Source: a virus
Virus record (IMG/VR): IMGVR_UViG_3300042879_003514
Span: 1-64,000 of that record
Direction: 5' to 3' (one strand)
DNA length: 64,000 nucleotides
A program made the translations under genes and the position numbers. Positions within the stretch are counted from its first letter, which is position 1. Each line of letters begins with the position of its first letter. This document shows positions 40,888-50,171 of the stretch, piece after piece. The notes beneath the pieces are model-generated. The model was not told the DNA's origin, ran no database searches, and worked only from the letters and a program-made list of their open reading frames with translations.

Positions 40888-41616
40888 TTGAGAAAAAATT
40901 CTAAGAACTCTAAAAATAAATCTAAAATTATTGACGCTACTCAAGAATTGGTTGTACATCAGCTTTATCGTAATAGATTAAAGCCAAGAAGTGAAAACCA
41001 AAAAGAATATATTAGAACTATAGCAGAAAGTACTATTATTTTTTGCCAAGGTTTGGCCGGTAGTGGTAAGACGCATATTGCCATAGGAATGGCTTTAGAA
41101 TACTTATTAGAAAATAAAGTTAATAGAATTATTATTACAAGGCCGGTATTAGAGGCTGGTGAAAAAATTGGTTATTTGCCCGGTACAGCAGAAGAGAAAC
41201 TACATCCTTATTTATTACCTATTATTGATGAAATTAATTATTTTATTTCTCATGCCCAGTACGCTAGTTTGAAATTAAATAATAAGATAGAGGTTGTGCC
41301 ACTAGGATTGATGAGAGGTCGTAATTTTCATAATTGTTTTATTGTGGCAGATGAGTGTCAAAATGCTTCGTATGAGCAGTTAAAAATGCTATTGACAAGA
41401 GTTGGAACACAAAGTAAATTAGTATTGACAGGAGATATCGGCCAATCTGACTTAAGCAGACATTTACAGGGTGGTTTTATAGATTTAATAAATGCTTTAG
41501 ACGGAGTGGAAGGTATTGGTAATTCTAAATTAGAATCATCAGATATTGTAAGAAACCCAATTATTGCTAAAATTTTATCACGACTAGATTCTTACGAAAA
41601 TGGAAACCAAAAATAA
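40888..41616 (+). CDS. phoH: PhoH-like ATPase
   Basis: Walker A FCQGLAGSGKTHIAIG (residues 52-67), followed by IIITRPVLEAGEKIGYLPGT, Walker B IVADECQNAS and the sensor VLTGDIGQSD: all PhoH landmarks. PhoH is a common phage protein linked to phosphate stress and RNA metabolism, with helicase-like fold. The start is TTG 40888 with an AAAGGG site; no ATG lies in the N-terminal stretch. Overlaps the HNH gene by 17 bases. Confidence 0.9.
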   Translation: MRKNSKNSKNKSKIIDATQELVVHQLYRNRLKPRSENQKEYIRTIAESTIIFCQGLAGSGKTHIAIGMALEYLLENKVNRIIITRPVLEAGEKIGYLPGTAEEKLHPYLLPIIDEINYFISHAQYASLKLNNKIEVVPLGLMRGRNFHNCFIVADECQNASYEQLKMLLTRVGTQSKLVLTGDIGQSDLSRHLQGGFIDLINALDGVEGIGNSKLESSDIVRNPIIAKILSRLDSYENGNQK

Positions 41617-42184
41617 ACAGTGTTTGTTACTAAATTCAGATTATTCTCCACTTTCTATTATATCATGGAAAAGGTCTTTAATATGGTTGGTTAAATATGA
41701 AGACAACCCAAGATATGGTATAGAAATTATTGATTTCTTTAAAAATGATTTTATCAATGGAACCAATAATAAAAAATATCCTATTCCAGCAGTAGCTAAA
41801 ACTCAAAGATTTTTTAGAATAAATAATCAACCTATAACATTTTCTAGAAAAAATATATACATTAGAGATAATTATACGTGTCAATATTGCGGCAATTCTT
41901 TTGATATTAAAAATTTAACTTATGATCATGTTATTCCTAAAAGTAAATGGAAAAATTCAATATCTTCATTAACATCATGGACTAATATTGTTACAGCCTG
42001 TGTTGATTGCAATAGAAGAAAGGGAAACAAAACCCCAACACAGGCCAATATGCCTTTAAAAACATTTCCTTCTATACCAACCAATAAACATATAAGATAC
42101 TTGCCGGTGATATCTCGCTTATCTACTATAAAAGAGAACATTCCAGAAGAGTGGAAAATTTATTTACCAGAATCATATTTCTAA
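41600..42184 (+). CDS. HNH endonuclease (McrA-like)
   Basis: 194 residues: N-terminal LLNSDYSPLSIISWKRSLIW and a C-terminal HNH domain with zinc Cys in CQYCGNSF and CVDCNRRKG, catalytic His in LTYDHVIPKSK and Asn in WTNIVTAC. Found in many phages beside phoH or replication genes. It may act as a free-standing homing or host-DNA nuclease. The stop overlaps the next ATG (TAATG). Confidence 0.88.
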   Translation: METKNKQCLLLNSDYSPLSIISWKRSLIWLVKYEDNPRYGIEIIDFFKNDFINGTNNKKYPIPAVAKTQRFFRINNQPITFSRKNIYIRDNYTCQYCGNSFDIKNLTYDHVIPKSKWKNSISSLTSWTNIVTACVDCNRRKGNKTPTQANMPLKTFPSIPTNKHIRYLPVISRLSTIKENIPEEWKIYLPESYF

Positions 42185-42573
42185 TGCCAACTTATTCATA
42201 TTCATGCGATAATTGTAGTTCTAATTTTGAACTATTTTTTTATATCAAAGATTATATCGAACATCCAAAATGTACGGTTTGTAAAAGCAAAAAGACTAAT
42301 AGAGACTATAATAAAGACGCTCTTACGCAGAGTGCTTCTGTAAGGAAATTGGATTGTGAACTTAAAACTATAGGTGATTTGGCTCAAAGAAATTCTGATA
42401 GAATGAGCGATGACGAGAAAGCCAGCTTATATTTAAAACACAACGCATATAAACTAGAGGATAATCAAAAAGAATTACCTTCTGGAATGTCTAGAATGAA
42501 AAAACCCCCAAAACCAAAATGGCCTGGATCTAATAATCAACAAATAAAAAAGAGAAGAAAACCAAATGGATAA
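42184..42573 (+). CDS. FmdB-like zinc-ribbon protein
   Basis: From ATG 42184 (overlapping the previous stop by one base) residues 1-40 are a zinc ribbon: PTYSYSCDNCSSNFELF with a second pair CTVCKSKK, the FmdB/putative regulatory pattern. The rest is helical and basic with a Pro/Lys-rich tail (MKKPPKPKWPG). ATG 42151 would run 33 bases into the previous gene. Role unknown, perhaps transcriptional. Confidence 0.75.
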   Translation: MPTYSYSCDNCSSNFELFFYIKDYIEHPKCTVCKSKKTNRDYNKDALTQSASVRKLDCELKTIGDLAQRNSDRMSDDEKASLYLKHNAYKLEDNQKELPSGMSRMKKPPKPKWPGSNNQQIKKRRKPNG

Positions 42574-42937
42574 TATATTTAAAATTAATAATAAAACAGA
42601 TGATGTACTAGATTATGTATATTATACAACTCTGGGAGATCATGAAACGATTGATGATGACGGCAATCCCAGAATAGGTAATAAAGAAAACTGTCTTGCT
42701 TATATAAGACAAAACGACAAAGATAAGCAATACTATATCAAAGTTGGTACATATGGCAAAATATATAATCCAATAGGATTGTTCTCTGAAGGTAAGTCGA
42801 AAAAATTCTTATCAAAAATTGGAAAGAACGAGTATACATTTAGTAAGGTTAATCAGAAGGTTTTTGATATGTATGTAAATTTCTTAAGAACAAAAAATAT
42901 AGCATGGCTAAACAATGCAGAAAGGGAACTAGCATGA
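42566..42937 (+). CDS. Conserved phage hypothetical protein
   Basis: 123 residues, alpha/beta, with QYYIKVGTYGKIYNPIGLFS and a C-terminal helix (VNQKVFDMYVNFLRTKN). Sits in the RecA operon with 4-8 base overlaps. Similar proteins accompany phage recombination genes as far as I remember, but no function is known to me. Confidence 0.6.
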   Translation: MDNIFKINNKTDDVLDYVYYTTLGDHETIDDDGNPRIGNKENCLAYIRQNDKDKQYYIKVGTYGKIYNPIGLFSEGKSKKFLSKIGKNEYTFSKVNQKVFDMYVNFLRTKNIAWLNNAERELA

Positions 42938-43275
42938 AGAAAAACGAAAAAACGATTAATAACTATGCGGTTTATTATTTATCTGATAAGAATAAATCTA
43001 TAAAAGAAATTTCTGAAGAACTTGGATTGACTTCCAAGATGGTGAGTGATATAATTTCTTCTAGGGAAGTTGAAAAAAATTCTGAGATAAATACCACATC
43101 TTCAAAGGTCACTAGTAAGGATTTAATGATCAGAGAAACATCAAATAAGAAAACCAAATCTGTTGCAATTATGACAAAATCTGCATCAGAAGTTAATGAT
43201 TCTTTTAGACAAAAGATTAATAATACCACATCTAGGACTAGCAGAGATGCTATACATAGACCAAATAACAAATGA
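42934..43275 (+). CDS. Conserved phage protein with helix-turn-helix
   Basis: From ATG 42934 (ATGA overlap) about 113 residues. Residues 20-50 read as a helix-turn-helix (KSIKEISEELGLTSKMVSDI). The C-terminal half carries a pattern I recall from large-phage proteins: TSKDLMIRETSNKKTKSVAI, then MTKSASEVND and a final AIHRP. Likely a DNA-associated small protein in the RecA operon. The upstream ATG 42904 would overlap more and is less likely. Confidence 0.6.
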   Translation: MKKNEKTINNYAVYYLSDKNKSIKEISEELGLTSKMVSDIISSREVEKNSEINTTSSKVTSKDLMIRETSNKKTKSVAIMTKSASEVNDSFRQKINNTTSRTSRDAIHRPNNK

Positions 43276-43682
43276 AATATATTTCAAAATACTCCAATGG
43301 TAAACACGTATCATGTGCTCAATATATAACAGAAATTATTTGTGAAAATAAAGCTAAGAAAGAAAAAAAGGACCTACATTATAGATTTTGGACTAATAAA
43401 GAATGGTCTGCATACTACAGGAATCAAATTGCCACTGCTAATCAATTGCTTTTAAAATATGATGAACAAGCGATAATTAGGGCAATAAAAGCTAAAGAAG
43501 CAGAGAAAATTTATTCTTTGCGTGCTCCTCATCTTATTCCTATCATAGAAAAAGAAGAGAAAGCTTTGGCATTAGAAAATAAAAATTTATCTAAAGAATT
43601 TGATCGATCAGAAAATAAAGTTTATAACACAAAAAACTTAAAAAATAAATCCATATTATCCAAATTAAAGGAATTAGAATGA
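43272..43682 (+). CDS. Conserved phage protein upstream of recA
   Basis: 136 residues: AQYITEIICENKAKKEKKDL, then HYRFWTNKEWSAYYRNQI and a long helical basic C-terminus. This layout (a WT/SxEWxxxYRNQI core) is conserved next to phage RecA genes in my recollection. It may help loading or nuclease control; this is an inference from adjacency. Overlaps recA by 4 bases. Confidence 0.65.
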   Translation: MKYISKYSNGKHVSCAQYITEIICENKAKKEKKDLHYRFWTNKEWSAYYRNQIATANQLLLKYDEQAIIRAIKAKEAEKIYSLRAPHLIPIIEKEEKALALENKNLSKEFDRSENKVYNTKNLKNKSILSKLKELE

Positions 43683-44686
43683 GTTTAAAAGAGGATATCA
43701 CTAAGCAATTTGGCTCTGATATTATTTTGAATGGTAATGCGGTGGTTGATAAGACAACATTAACAATTCCAATTAGTCCGTCTTTAGATATTGTTTTAAA
43801 TGGTGGAATTCCGGAGGGTAGTTTTGTTGTGTTGACAGGGCAACCTAAATGTGGTAAAACGACAACATCCTTGGATTTTTCTGCTACAGCACAAAGAGAT
43901 GAGTATGCTCACAGCTCTTTTAAAGATGGTAGAGAAGTGTATTACCTAAATATCGAAGGTAGATTAAAAAAGAGAGATTTAGAAGGAATACCAGGACTAA
44001 AATTAGATAAATTTCATATTATAGGATCTCAAACGGGTAAAATTCTACATGCTGAAGAATATCTTCAAATAGCAGAAAGAATTATAAATGAAATACCAGG
44101 ATCGGTAGTTATAATAGATTCTTATTCTGCTCTGTGTACAGAAGCAGAAATTACAAGCGATATGGATAAAATGCAACGTGCTGACGGAGCAAAACTATTA
44201 GCAAAATTTTGTCGTAAAGTAGCAAATGTAATTCCAGTAAATAAGAATATAGTTATTGGTATTACGCATTTGATGGGTAATCCAACGGGATATGGAGCAG
44301 AGTTTAAAGAGAAGAGCGGTCAAGCTATTGCGTATCAAACAGATATTAAACTCAGAGCTAAAACTTTTAAGCCTTGGGTATTAAGCGCTGACAGTAATCA
44401 AATAGGCCAAGAGATAGAATGGCAAGTTGTTTGTTCTGCTCTTGGTCCTCCTGGTGGGGTAATAACATCTTATATTAGATATGGCGAGGGTATAGATAAA
44501 CATACAGAGTTATTAACTTTTGCTGTTGATATTGGCCTTATCAATAAGGGCGGCGCTTGGTACACTTATGATAAAGAAAAATTTCAAGGTATGGAAAAAC
44601 TTAGACAATATTTTGTTGATAATCCTCAAGAATATAAAAAATTAGAGCTATCTGTTAAAGAAACCATGGGTATTAAATGCAAATAA
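43679..44686 (+). CDS. recA: RecA-family recombinase
   Basis: 335 residues. Walker A GQPKCGKTT (54-62), Walker B VVIIDSYSALC with the following polar segment, and the L2-like region NPTGYGAEFKEKSGQAIAYQ. N- and C-terminal extensions differ from bacterial RecA, which fits phage UvsX/RecA. It drives strand exchange for phage recombination and repair. The downstream nuclease gene starts 10 bases before its stop. Confidence 0.88.
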   Translation: MSLKEDITKQFGSDIILNGNAVVDKTTLTIPISPSLDIVLNGGIPEGSFVVLTGQPKCGKTTTSLDFSATAQRDEYAHSSFKDGREVYYLNIEGRLKKRDLEGIPGLKLDKFHIIGSQTGKILHAEEYLQIAERIINEIPGSVVIIDSYSALCTEAEITSDMDKMQRADGAKLLAKFCRKVANVIPVNKNIVIGITHLMGNPTGYGAEFKEKSGQAIAYQTDIKLRAKTFKPWVLSADSNQIGQEIEWQVVCSALGPPGGVITSYIRYGEGIDKHTELLTFAVDIGLINKGGAWYTYDKEKFQGMEKLRQYFVDNPQEYKKLELSVKETMGIKCK

Positions 44687-45093
44687 AATCATTAGATGGT
44701 TTTATTCAAAACTGGCAACTTACTGGACATTATTCTCACGCTAATTTATTACACAAGTCTTCGCTTCATATTGAGGCTAGACAAGTAATAAAAGATAGTT
44801 ACCCTACTTTACAGCTTCTTGAAGAAGTTCCAATACCATTAAGAAAAAATGAAACATTATATCTAGATTTTTACCTACCTTTAAAAAAAATATGCATAGA
44901 AGTTCATGGAGAGCAACATTATAAGTTTGTTCCTTTTTATCACAGCAATCAACTTAATTATTTAAAATCTCAAAAGAGAGACAGAGAAAAAAGGGAATGG
45001 TGCGAAATCAACGGAATCAAATATATAGTATTGCCATATGACCAGAAGATTGAAACTTGGAGGGATATAGTTACAAATGACAATACAAACTAA
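44677..45093 (+). CDS. PD-(D/E)XK / Vsr-like endonuclease beside recA
   Basis: 138 residues with a restriction-endonuclease fold: ETLYLDFYLPLKKICIEVHG gives the Asp, then Glu-x-His cluster with EQHYKF, and RDREKREWCEINGIKYIVLP gives the basic helix and final strand. This is the DUF559/Vsr-like and EDxHD homing-nuclease neighbourhood. It overlaps recA by 10 bases, a place where homing nucleases are known in some phages. Confidence 0.75.
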   Translation: MQIKSLDGFIQNWQLTGHYSHANLLHKSSLHIEARQVIKDSYPTLQLLEEVPIPLRKNETLYLDFYLPLKKICIEVHGEQHYKFVPFYHSNQLNYLKSQKRDREKREWCEINGIKYIVLPYDQKIETWRDIVTNDNTN

Positions 45094-45574
45094 AAACACA
45101 TCGTCTGATCAAGTTAACTATTGGGATAAAGTTCTAGATGAATATGAGTCTTCTTTAGGCTTGCCGGCTTATGCAAACAAGGTATTACCAGAAGAAGAAC
45201 TAAATCAATATTTAACAATGGATAGAAATGTTATAGAAAAATTAACACCAGAAGATTGTGCTCAAATATCCTACAGACTTGCTCAATTTTCTTTTCATAT
45301 TCAAAGAACTATTAATAGAGAATTAGCAAGATATAACTGGGCAGAAGAGACTTTGAAAGAAACTATTGCTGATGAAATTAATAACTATAAAGGCTATGGA
45401 TATATAGAAAAATCTACGCAAGCAATTAAACATAACGAGAAGGCATCATCTTTAAATAAGATTAAAAAATACGCTAAACAGAGATCGGACAGATTAAGCT
45501 ATATATCAGCATCGGTAAAAAATTTATCTGACATTATTCTATCAATTCAAAAAATGAAAGTTAAACATGGATAA
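45077..45574 (+). CDS. Conserved helical phage protein
   Basis: 165 residues, almost entirely helical with heptad features (LTPEDCAQISYRLAQFSFHI; KKYAKQRSDRLSYISASVKN). It sits in the recombination/replication operon with overlaps on both sides. It could be an assembly or loader factor. No name can be given. Confidence 0.6.
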   Translation: MTIQTKNTSSDQVNYWDKVLDEYESSLGLPAYANKVLPEEELNQYLTMDRNVIEKLTPEDCAQISYRLAQFSFHIQRTINRELARYNWAEETLKETIADEINNYKGYGYIEKSTQAIKHNEKASSLNKIKKYAKQRSDRLSYISASVKNLSDIILSIQKMKVKHG

Positions 45575-45956
45575 TCTAACTAATCCAGAGCAAATTAAAG
45601 CATTGATTCAAGCACTACAATCTCTTTTACCCAAAGAAGAATCCACAACATCTTCAAAAGAAGAATCCGTTGAAAAACCAAATTCTAAGGTAAAAACTAA
45701 AACAAGACAAAAAAAACAAACTAATAATTCTACTAATAAATTTTTAAATATGCCAGAAATTAACATGTTTAAAAGCGATATAGAAATTGATAAAAAGTTA
45801 TCAAGGTATCCGCCAACACCAAGAAATAGACAATATCAGCCAATAGAAGTCAAATGCAGATCTTGTGGTAAGCAAGAAGAAATAAATCCAGCAATCTTGC
45901 CAGACTCTGCTGATAGATATAGATGTAATAAGTGTTCATCAAGCTCAGGAGGTTGA
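45567..45956 (+). CDS. Zinc-finger protein upstream of the helicase
   Basis: 129 residues. A Lys/Ser-rich disordered centre is followed by a C-terminal zinc module: VKCRSCGKQEEINPAILPDS, then YRCNKCSSSSGG (two CxxC pairs). Starts 8 bases before the previous stop and ends 4 bases before the helicase gene, so it may aid helicase or primase loading, unproven. Confidence 0.65.
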   Translation: MDNLTNPEQIKALIQALQSLLPKEESTTSSKEESVEKPNSKVKTKTRQKKQTNNSTNKFLNMPEINMFKSDIEIDKKLSRYPPTPRNRQYQPIEVKCRSCGKQEEINPAILPDSADRYRCNKCSSSSGG

Positions 45957-45960
45957 TTTA

Positions 45961-47427
45961 ATGATTTTGGCTGACCCGTCGGCAGAAAGAGCCGTATTGT
46001 CTGGTATCTGTAAATTTGGCGAAGAAGTTTATCTTGATATAGCAGATATTCTACAAGAGTCATCGTTTACCGTTGATAGTAATGGTATCATATTTAAGTG
46101 CATCAAAGAGATTTGCGAAAAGAATCAATCTAAATCTATAGATATAGCATCAATTTATTCTGTTGCTCAAGACCTTGGAGTGTCTCATGTATTATCAAGA
46201 AAAGAAGAGGCTCAACATTTAAAGGCTATTATTGATTTTCCTGTTAATATAGAGAACATTCCCAAGTTCGCTGCTAAAATTAGAAAATTACAAATAGCAA
46301 GATTACTGTATGAGCAACTAGATAAAGCTAAAGAAAAATTATTAGATGTAACTGGTAGCGAACCAGTAACAAGTATAATATCAATTGCTGAAGACACAGT
46401 ATTTGATTTTACATCATTAATTAATGATACAGATAATAATCCTGTGTGTATAGGTAATGATTTAGAAGCATATATTCAAAATTTAATTGATAATCCAATT
46501 GATCAAGTTGGTATTCCTACGGGATTTCCTGTTTATGATCAGGCTATTGGTGGTGGTTTAAGAAGAAGCACAGTTAATGTTATTGCCGCCAGACCTAAAA
46601 CCGGAAAAACATTATTGGTTGATAATATGGGATTTTATATTGCAAATAAATTAAAAATACCTGTATTGAATATGGATACAGAAATGACTAAAGACGATCA
46701 TATTAATCGTATTTTAGCAATGATAACGGAAACAGAAATCAATAATATAGAAACTGGTAAATTTGCAAATTCTCAAGACAAGAAAAAGAAGATTGAAAAT
46801 GCTGTAAAAGAACTATTAAATACAAAATTATTTTATAAGTCTATTGCTGGAAAGCCTTTTGAGGAGCAATTGGCTTTAATGCGTAGATGGATTGTGAAAG
46901 AAGTTGGTCTTGAGGATGATGGAACAGCAAAGCCATGTGTTATTTTTTATGATTATTTGAAGCTTATGGATAGTTCTGGAATGAGTCAAGATCTTAAAGA
47001 GTATCAAGTTCTAGGCTTCATGATGACCTCATTACATAATTTTGCAACTAGATATAAAGTACCGGTTGTGGCTTTTGTCCAATTAAATAGAGATGGTATT
47101 ACTAAAGAAAGCACAGATACAGCAAGCGGCTCGGACAGAATTATTTGGCTATGTAGTAATTTTACCATTTTCAAAAGAAAGTCTGATGAAGAAATTGCAG
47201 AAGATGGTCCTAATGAGGGTAATAGAAAATTAATTCCAGTGATAAGCCGTCATGGTGGTGGTCTTGATGATAACGACTATATTAATTGTCACATGAAGGG
47301 CTGGTGTGCAAAAATTACCGAAGGACGAACTAAACTAGAAATTGCTAATAATATTAACCAACAAAACACAAGTAATGGATTTATTTTAGATGACAACTCA
47401 AATGACAAAAACATCCCCTTCGTATAA
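45961..47427 (+). CDS. dnaB: DnaB-like replicative helicase
   Basis: 488 residues with the DnaB layout. The N-terminal domain has SAERAVLSGICKFG and KSIDIASIYSVAQDLG. The RecA-like ATPase has IPTGFPVYDQAIGGGLRRST, Walker A ARPKTGKT (210-217), NMDTEMTK and the Walker B-like CVIFYDYLKLMD; the Q-rich motif VVAFVQLNRDG is also present. A 5' to 3' helicase at the phage fork. Overlaps the primase gene by 38 bases. Confidence 0.92.
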   Translation: MILADPSAERAVLSGICKFGEEVYLDIADILQESSFTVDSNGIIFKCIKEICEKNQSKSIDIASIYSVAQDLGVSHVLSRKEEAQHLKAIIDFPVNIENIPKFAAKIRKLQIARLLYEQLDKAKEKLLDVTGSEPVTSIISIAEDTVFDFTSLINDTDNNPVCIGNDLEAYIQNLIDNPIDQVGIPTGFPVYDQAIGGGLRRSTVNVIAARPKTGKTLLVDNMGFYIANKLKIPVLNMDTEMTKDDHINRILAMITETEINNIETGKFANSQDKKKKIENAVKELLNTKLFYKSIAGKPFEEQLALMRRWIVKEVGLEDDGTAKPCVIFYDYLKLMDSSGMSQDLKEYQVLGFMMTSLHNFATRYKVPVVAFVQLNRDGITKESTDTASGSDRIIWLCSNFTIFKRKSDEEIAEDGPNEGNRKLIPVISRHGGGLDDNDYINCHMKGWCAKITEGRTKLEIANNINQQNTSNGFILDDNSNDKNIPFV

Positions 47428-48541
47428 TCAACATCAATTAAAAGTTATATGCGATAATTTATGTGATAATATCGATAGGCTGTTAGAAACTTTAGACCTA
47501 ACAGAAATTAATGATAATGGTAAAATGTATGTTGGAGAATGCCCTATACATAATGGAGATAACAAAACAGCGTTCAATCTCTATCCAACAGGAGACTCTT
47601 ATAGAGGCAACTGGAAGTGTAGAACACACCAGTGTGATAAAATATTTAAGGGATCTATTATTGGTTTTATTAGAGGCGTATTATCTACTAAAAAATATAA
47701 TTGGCAAAAAGATGGAGATAAAACGGCTACTTTTAAAGAAACAATAGAATTTATACAAAACTTCTTAGGGGATAATTTATCTAATATAAAAATATCAAAA
47801 ACAGAAATAGAGAAAAAAACATTTTCAAATATTGTTAAAAATATAACTGAGGAATCATCTAATAATATTAAACAAAAAATTAATAGATCTAGTATTAGAC
47901 AATCATTAATTATTCCATCCGATTATTTTATTGACAGAGGTTTCGATAAGGAAATCTTAAATAGATACGATGTTGGGCTATGCAATAAGCAAGATAAAGA
48001 AATGTATAACAGAGCTGTTGCTCCAGTATATGATAATAATCACAAATATTTAGTTGGATGTACAGGTAGAAGTATTTTTGATAAGTGCGAAGTTTGTAAA
48101 CATTATCATGATAAACAGAGGAGTTGTCCAAATAGTGAAGAGTTATGGAAATATCCTAAGTGGAAACATAATAAAGACTTTAAAAGCCAAAATCATTTAT
48201 ATAATTTTTGGTTCGCAAAAGAACATATTCTACAATTGGCAAAAGTTATTCTTGTTGAAAGTCCAGGTAATGTTTGGAAACTAGAAGAAGCTGGAATTCA
48301 TAATTCTGTTGCTCTTTTTGGTTCAAACTTAAGCGATAGACAAAAAATAATGTTAGATGGATCTGGCGCTATGACTATAATAGTATTAATGGATAATGAT
48401 GATGCCGGAAGAAAAGCAGCCACGACAATTAATCATAAGTGTAAAAACACATACAATATTATAAATTTAAATATAGATAAGGCAGATGTTGCTGAGATGT
48501 CCATAGAGGAAATTAATCAACAAATTAAGAAATATATATGA
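47390..48541 (+). CDS. dnaG: DnaG-type primase with CHC2 zinc and Toprim domains
   Basis: N-terminal zinc-binding domain: GECPIHNGDNKTAFNLYPTG and WKCRTHQCDKIFKGSIIGFI. C-terminal Toprim domain: VILVESPGNVWKLEEAGIHN with the catalytic Glu and MDNDDAGRKAA with the metal-binding Asp pair. The middle is shortened relative to bacterial DnaG and no helicase-binding domain is visible. 383 residues. Follows the helicase, as in many phages. ATG 47402 is an alternative start. Confidence 0.85.
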   Translation: MTTQMTKTSPSYNQHQLKVICDNLCDNIDRLLETLDLTEINDNGKMYVGECPIHNGDNKTAFNLYPTGDSYRGNWKCRTHQCDKIFKGSIIGFIRGVLSTKKYNWQKDGDKTATFKETIEFIQNFLGDNLSNIKISKTEIEKKTFSNIVKNITEESSNNIKQKINRSSIRQSLIIPSDYFIDRGFDKEILNRYDVGLCNKQDKEMYNRAVAPVYDNNHKYLVGCTGRSIFDKCEVCKHYHDKQRSCPNSEELWKYPKWKHNKDFKSQNHLYNFWFAKEHILQLAKVILVESPGNVWKLEEAGIHNSVALFGSNLSDRQKIMLDGSGAMTIIVLMDNDDAGRKAATTINHKCKNTYNIINLNIDKADVAEMSIEEINQQIKKYI

Positions 48542-49134
48542 CAAAAATTATAGCTTTTGCTGGGACCAAACAATCTGGCAAAACCACATGCTCCGAGGCT
48601 GTTGCTGCTTATTTTAATGGATCTTTTGAACCATTCAATTCCTCAAAAATATATAATTTTGCAGATCCCCTAAAAAAAGATGTTTGCATGAATATTCTTG
48701 GATTAACATATGAACAGTGCTATGGATCAGACGAGGATAAAAACCAATTAACAAATAATTATTGGCAAGGTGTTCAACTAACCGCTAGAGAAGTCATGCA
48801 ATTTGTTGGCACAGATATATTTAGGAAAATGCAACAGGACGTTTGGGCTGGTGCAACAATACTAAAAATTAATAAAGAAAAACCACCATTAGCAATAATC
48901 GCAGATTGTAGATTCCCAAATGAAGTTGATGCTGTTAAGAAAGCCGGTGGTATTGTTATTAGATTAACACGCAAACCATTTAATTCTGATCATCCTAGCG
49001 AAAATGCTTTGGAACCCATGGTCTATGATTGGAAAAATTTTGATTTTATATTACATAATGCAACAATGACTATAGATGAACAAAAATCGTTTATTATAGG
49101 CTATCTCCAAAGTAAAGGAATTTTACCATTATAA
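48538..49134 (+). CDS. Deoxynucleoside monophosphate kinase (T4 gp1-like)
   Basis: P-loop AGTKQSGKTT (residues 8-17) and the LQFV-like REVMQFVGTDIFRKMQ segment; IIADCRFPNEVDAVKKAGG carries the Asp-Arg lid contacts, as in T4 dNMP kinase. 198 residues. It phosphorylates dNMPs to dNDPs, completing the precursor set with the RNR and dCMP deaminase. Its 3' end supplies the ribosome site for the nuclease gene that starts in its last codons. Confidence 0.88.
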   Translation: MTKIIAFAGTKQSGKTTCSEAVAAYFNGSFEPFNSSKIYNFADPLKKDVCMNILGLTYEQCYGSDEDKNQLTNNYWQGVQLTAREVMQFVGTDIFRKMQQDVWAGATILKINKEKPPLAIIADCRFPNEVDAVKKAGGIVIRLTRKPFNSDHPSENALEPMVYDWKNFDFILHNATMTIDEQKSFIIGYLQSKGILPL

Positions 49135-50171
49135 TTACTTATTTTCGCAGTAGTTCTTTTAATACTCATAATATGTGCGAGCAGCAATATTTTTTTGAGT
49201 ATGTGCTAGGATGGAGAGGTCCGTCAAATCAAAAGGCCGACAAAGGGACTATTTGTCATAAAGTATTAGAAATTTTAGCAATTATAAAAAAGAATATTCA
49301 AGATGGTATACCAGAGTTTGAAGATGATTTAATTGGTAAAGTTAGTACAAATAACTATAATTTAGACAATATCATTGAATTAACATATAAATTTTATACA
49401 ACTAATTTTAATCATCATAAGTGGTCCGATAAAGATTTTAAAGATTGTAAATCATGGGTTTACAAAGCTATAGAATATAATAATCGAATGTTTGATCCAA
49501 GAAATAGAGACATATTATGTCCAGAACAACACTTCGATATACTAATCGAAAAACCTTGGGCAAAGTATAGTTATGATTCACCAGATGGTCTGCTAGAAGG
49601 ATACCTTGGTCTTAAAGGCACTATTGACCTTGTTACTAAAATAGATAACAATACTATAGAAGTGATAGATTGGAAAACCGGAAAAAGATTAGATTGGGCC
49701 ACAGGACAAGAAAAAACACCAGAGAAGTTACAAAACGATCCTCAGTTAATGATTTATTATTATGCTATAAGTCGTTTATTTCCAGAATACGAACATATCA
49801 TACTAACCATATATTTTATTAACGATGGTGGTGCGTTCTCAATATTATTTGATAAGAGCGACTTGCTAAGAACAGAAGAAATGCTAAGAAAGAAATTTGA
49901 AATAATAAAACAAACTAAAAAACCAAGGTTGCATCAAACATGGATGTGTAGTAAACTATGTCACTTCGGAAAAACAAGTTTCGCTGACACCCACATCACA
50001 CCAACTATTGAATATAGAGACAATCAACATTGTAAAAAAGATTCAATCATGACAAAGTGTGAACAAGTTAAGCATGATATAGAACTAAAAGGAATGAACG
50101 AAGTTATTAAAGAATATAGATATCATAACCACTCATTTGGAAAATATAAGGCACCCGGTAGCACAGAATGA
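49128..50171 (+). CDS. Cas4/RecB-like PD-(D/E)XK exonuclease, probable AUU start
   Basis: PD-(D/E)XK core: LKGTIDLVTKID then TIEVIDWKTGKRLDW, with the Asp, Glu/Asp and Lys of Cas4/RecB nucleases. The N-terminal family motif (Ser-rich segment, then Cys and Tyr) appears as ITYFRSSSFNTHN then MCEQQYFFEYVLGWRG, so part lies before ATG 49173. The frame is open back to 49116 but has no ATG, GTG, TTG or CTG there. ATT 49128 is 8 bases after AAAGGA, which makes an AUU start likely. Cys near the C-terminus could bind an iron-sulfur cluster, as in Cas4. Confidence 0.75.
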   Translation: MIITYFRSSSFNTHNMCEQQYFFEYVLGWRGPSNQKADKGTICHKVLEILAIIKKNIQDGIPEFEDDLIGKVSTNNYNLDNIIELTYKFYTTNFNHHKWSDKDFKDCKSWVYKAIEYNNRMFDPRNRDILCPEQHFDILIEKPWAKYSYDSPDGLLEGYLGLKGTIDLVTKIDNNTIEVIDWKTGKRLDWATGQEKTPEKLQNDPQLMIYYYAISRLFPEYEHIILTIYFINDGGAFSILFDKSDLLRTEEMLRKKFEIIKQTKKPRLHQTWMCSKLCHFGKTSFADTHITPTIEYRDNQHCKKDSIMTKCEQVKHDIELKGMNEVIKEYRYHNHSFGKYKAPGSTE

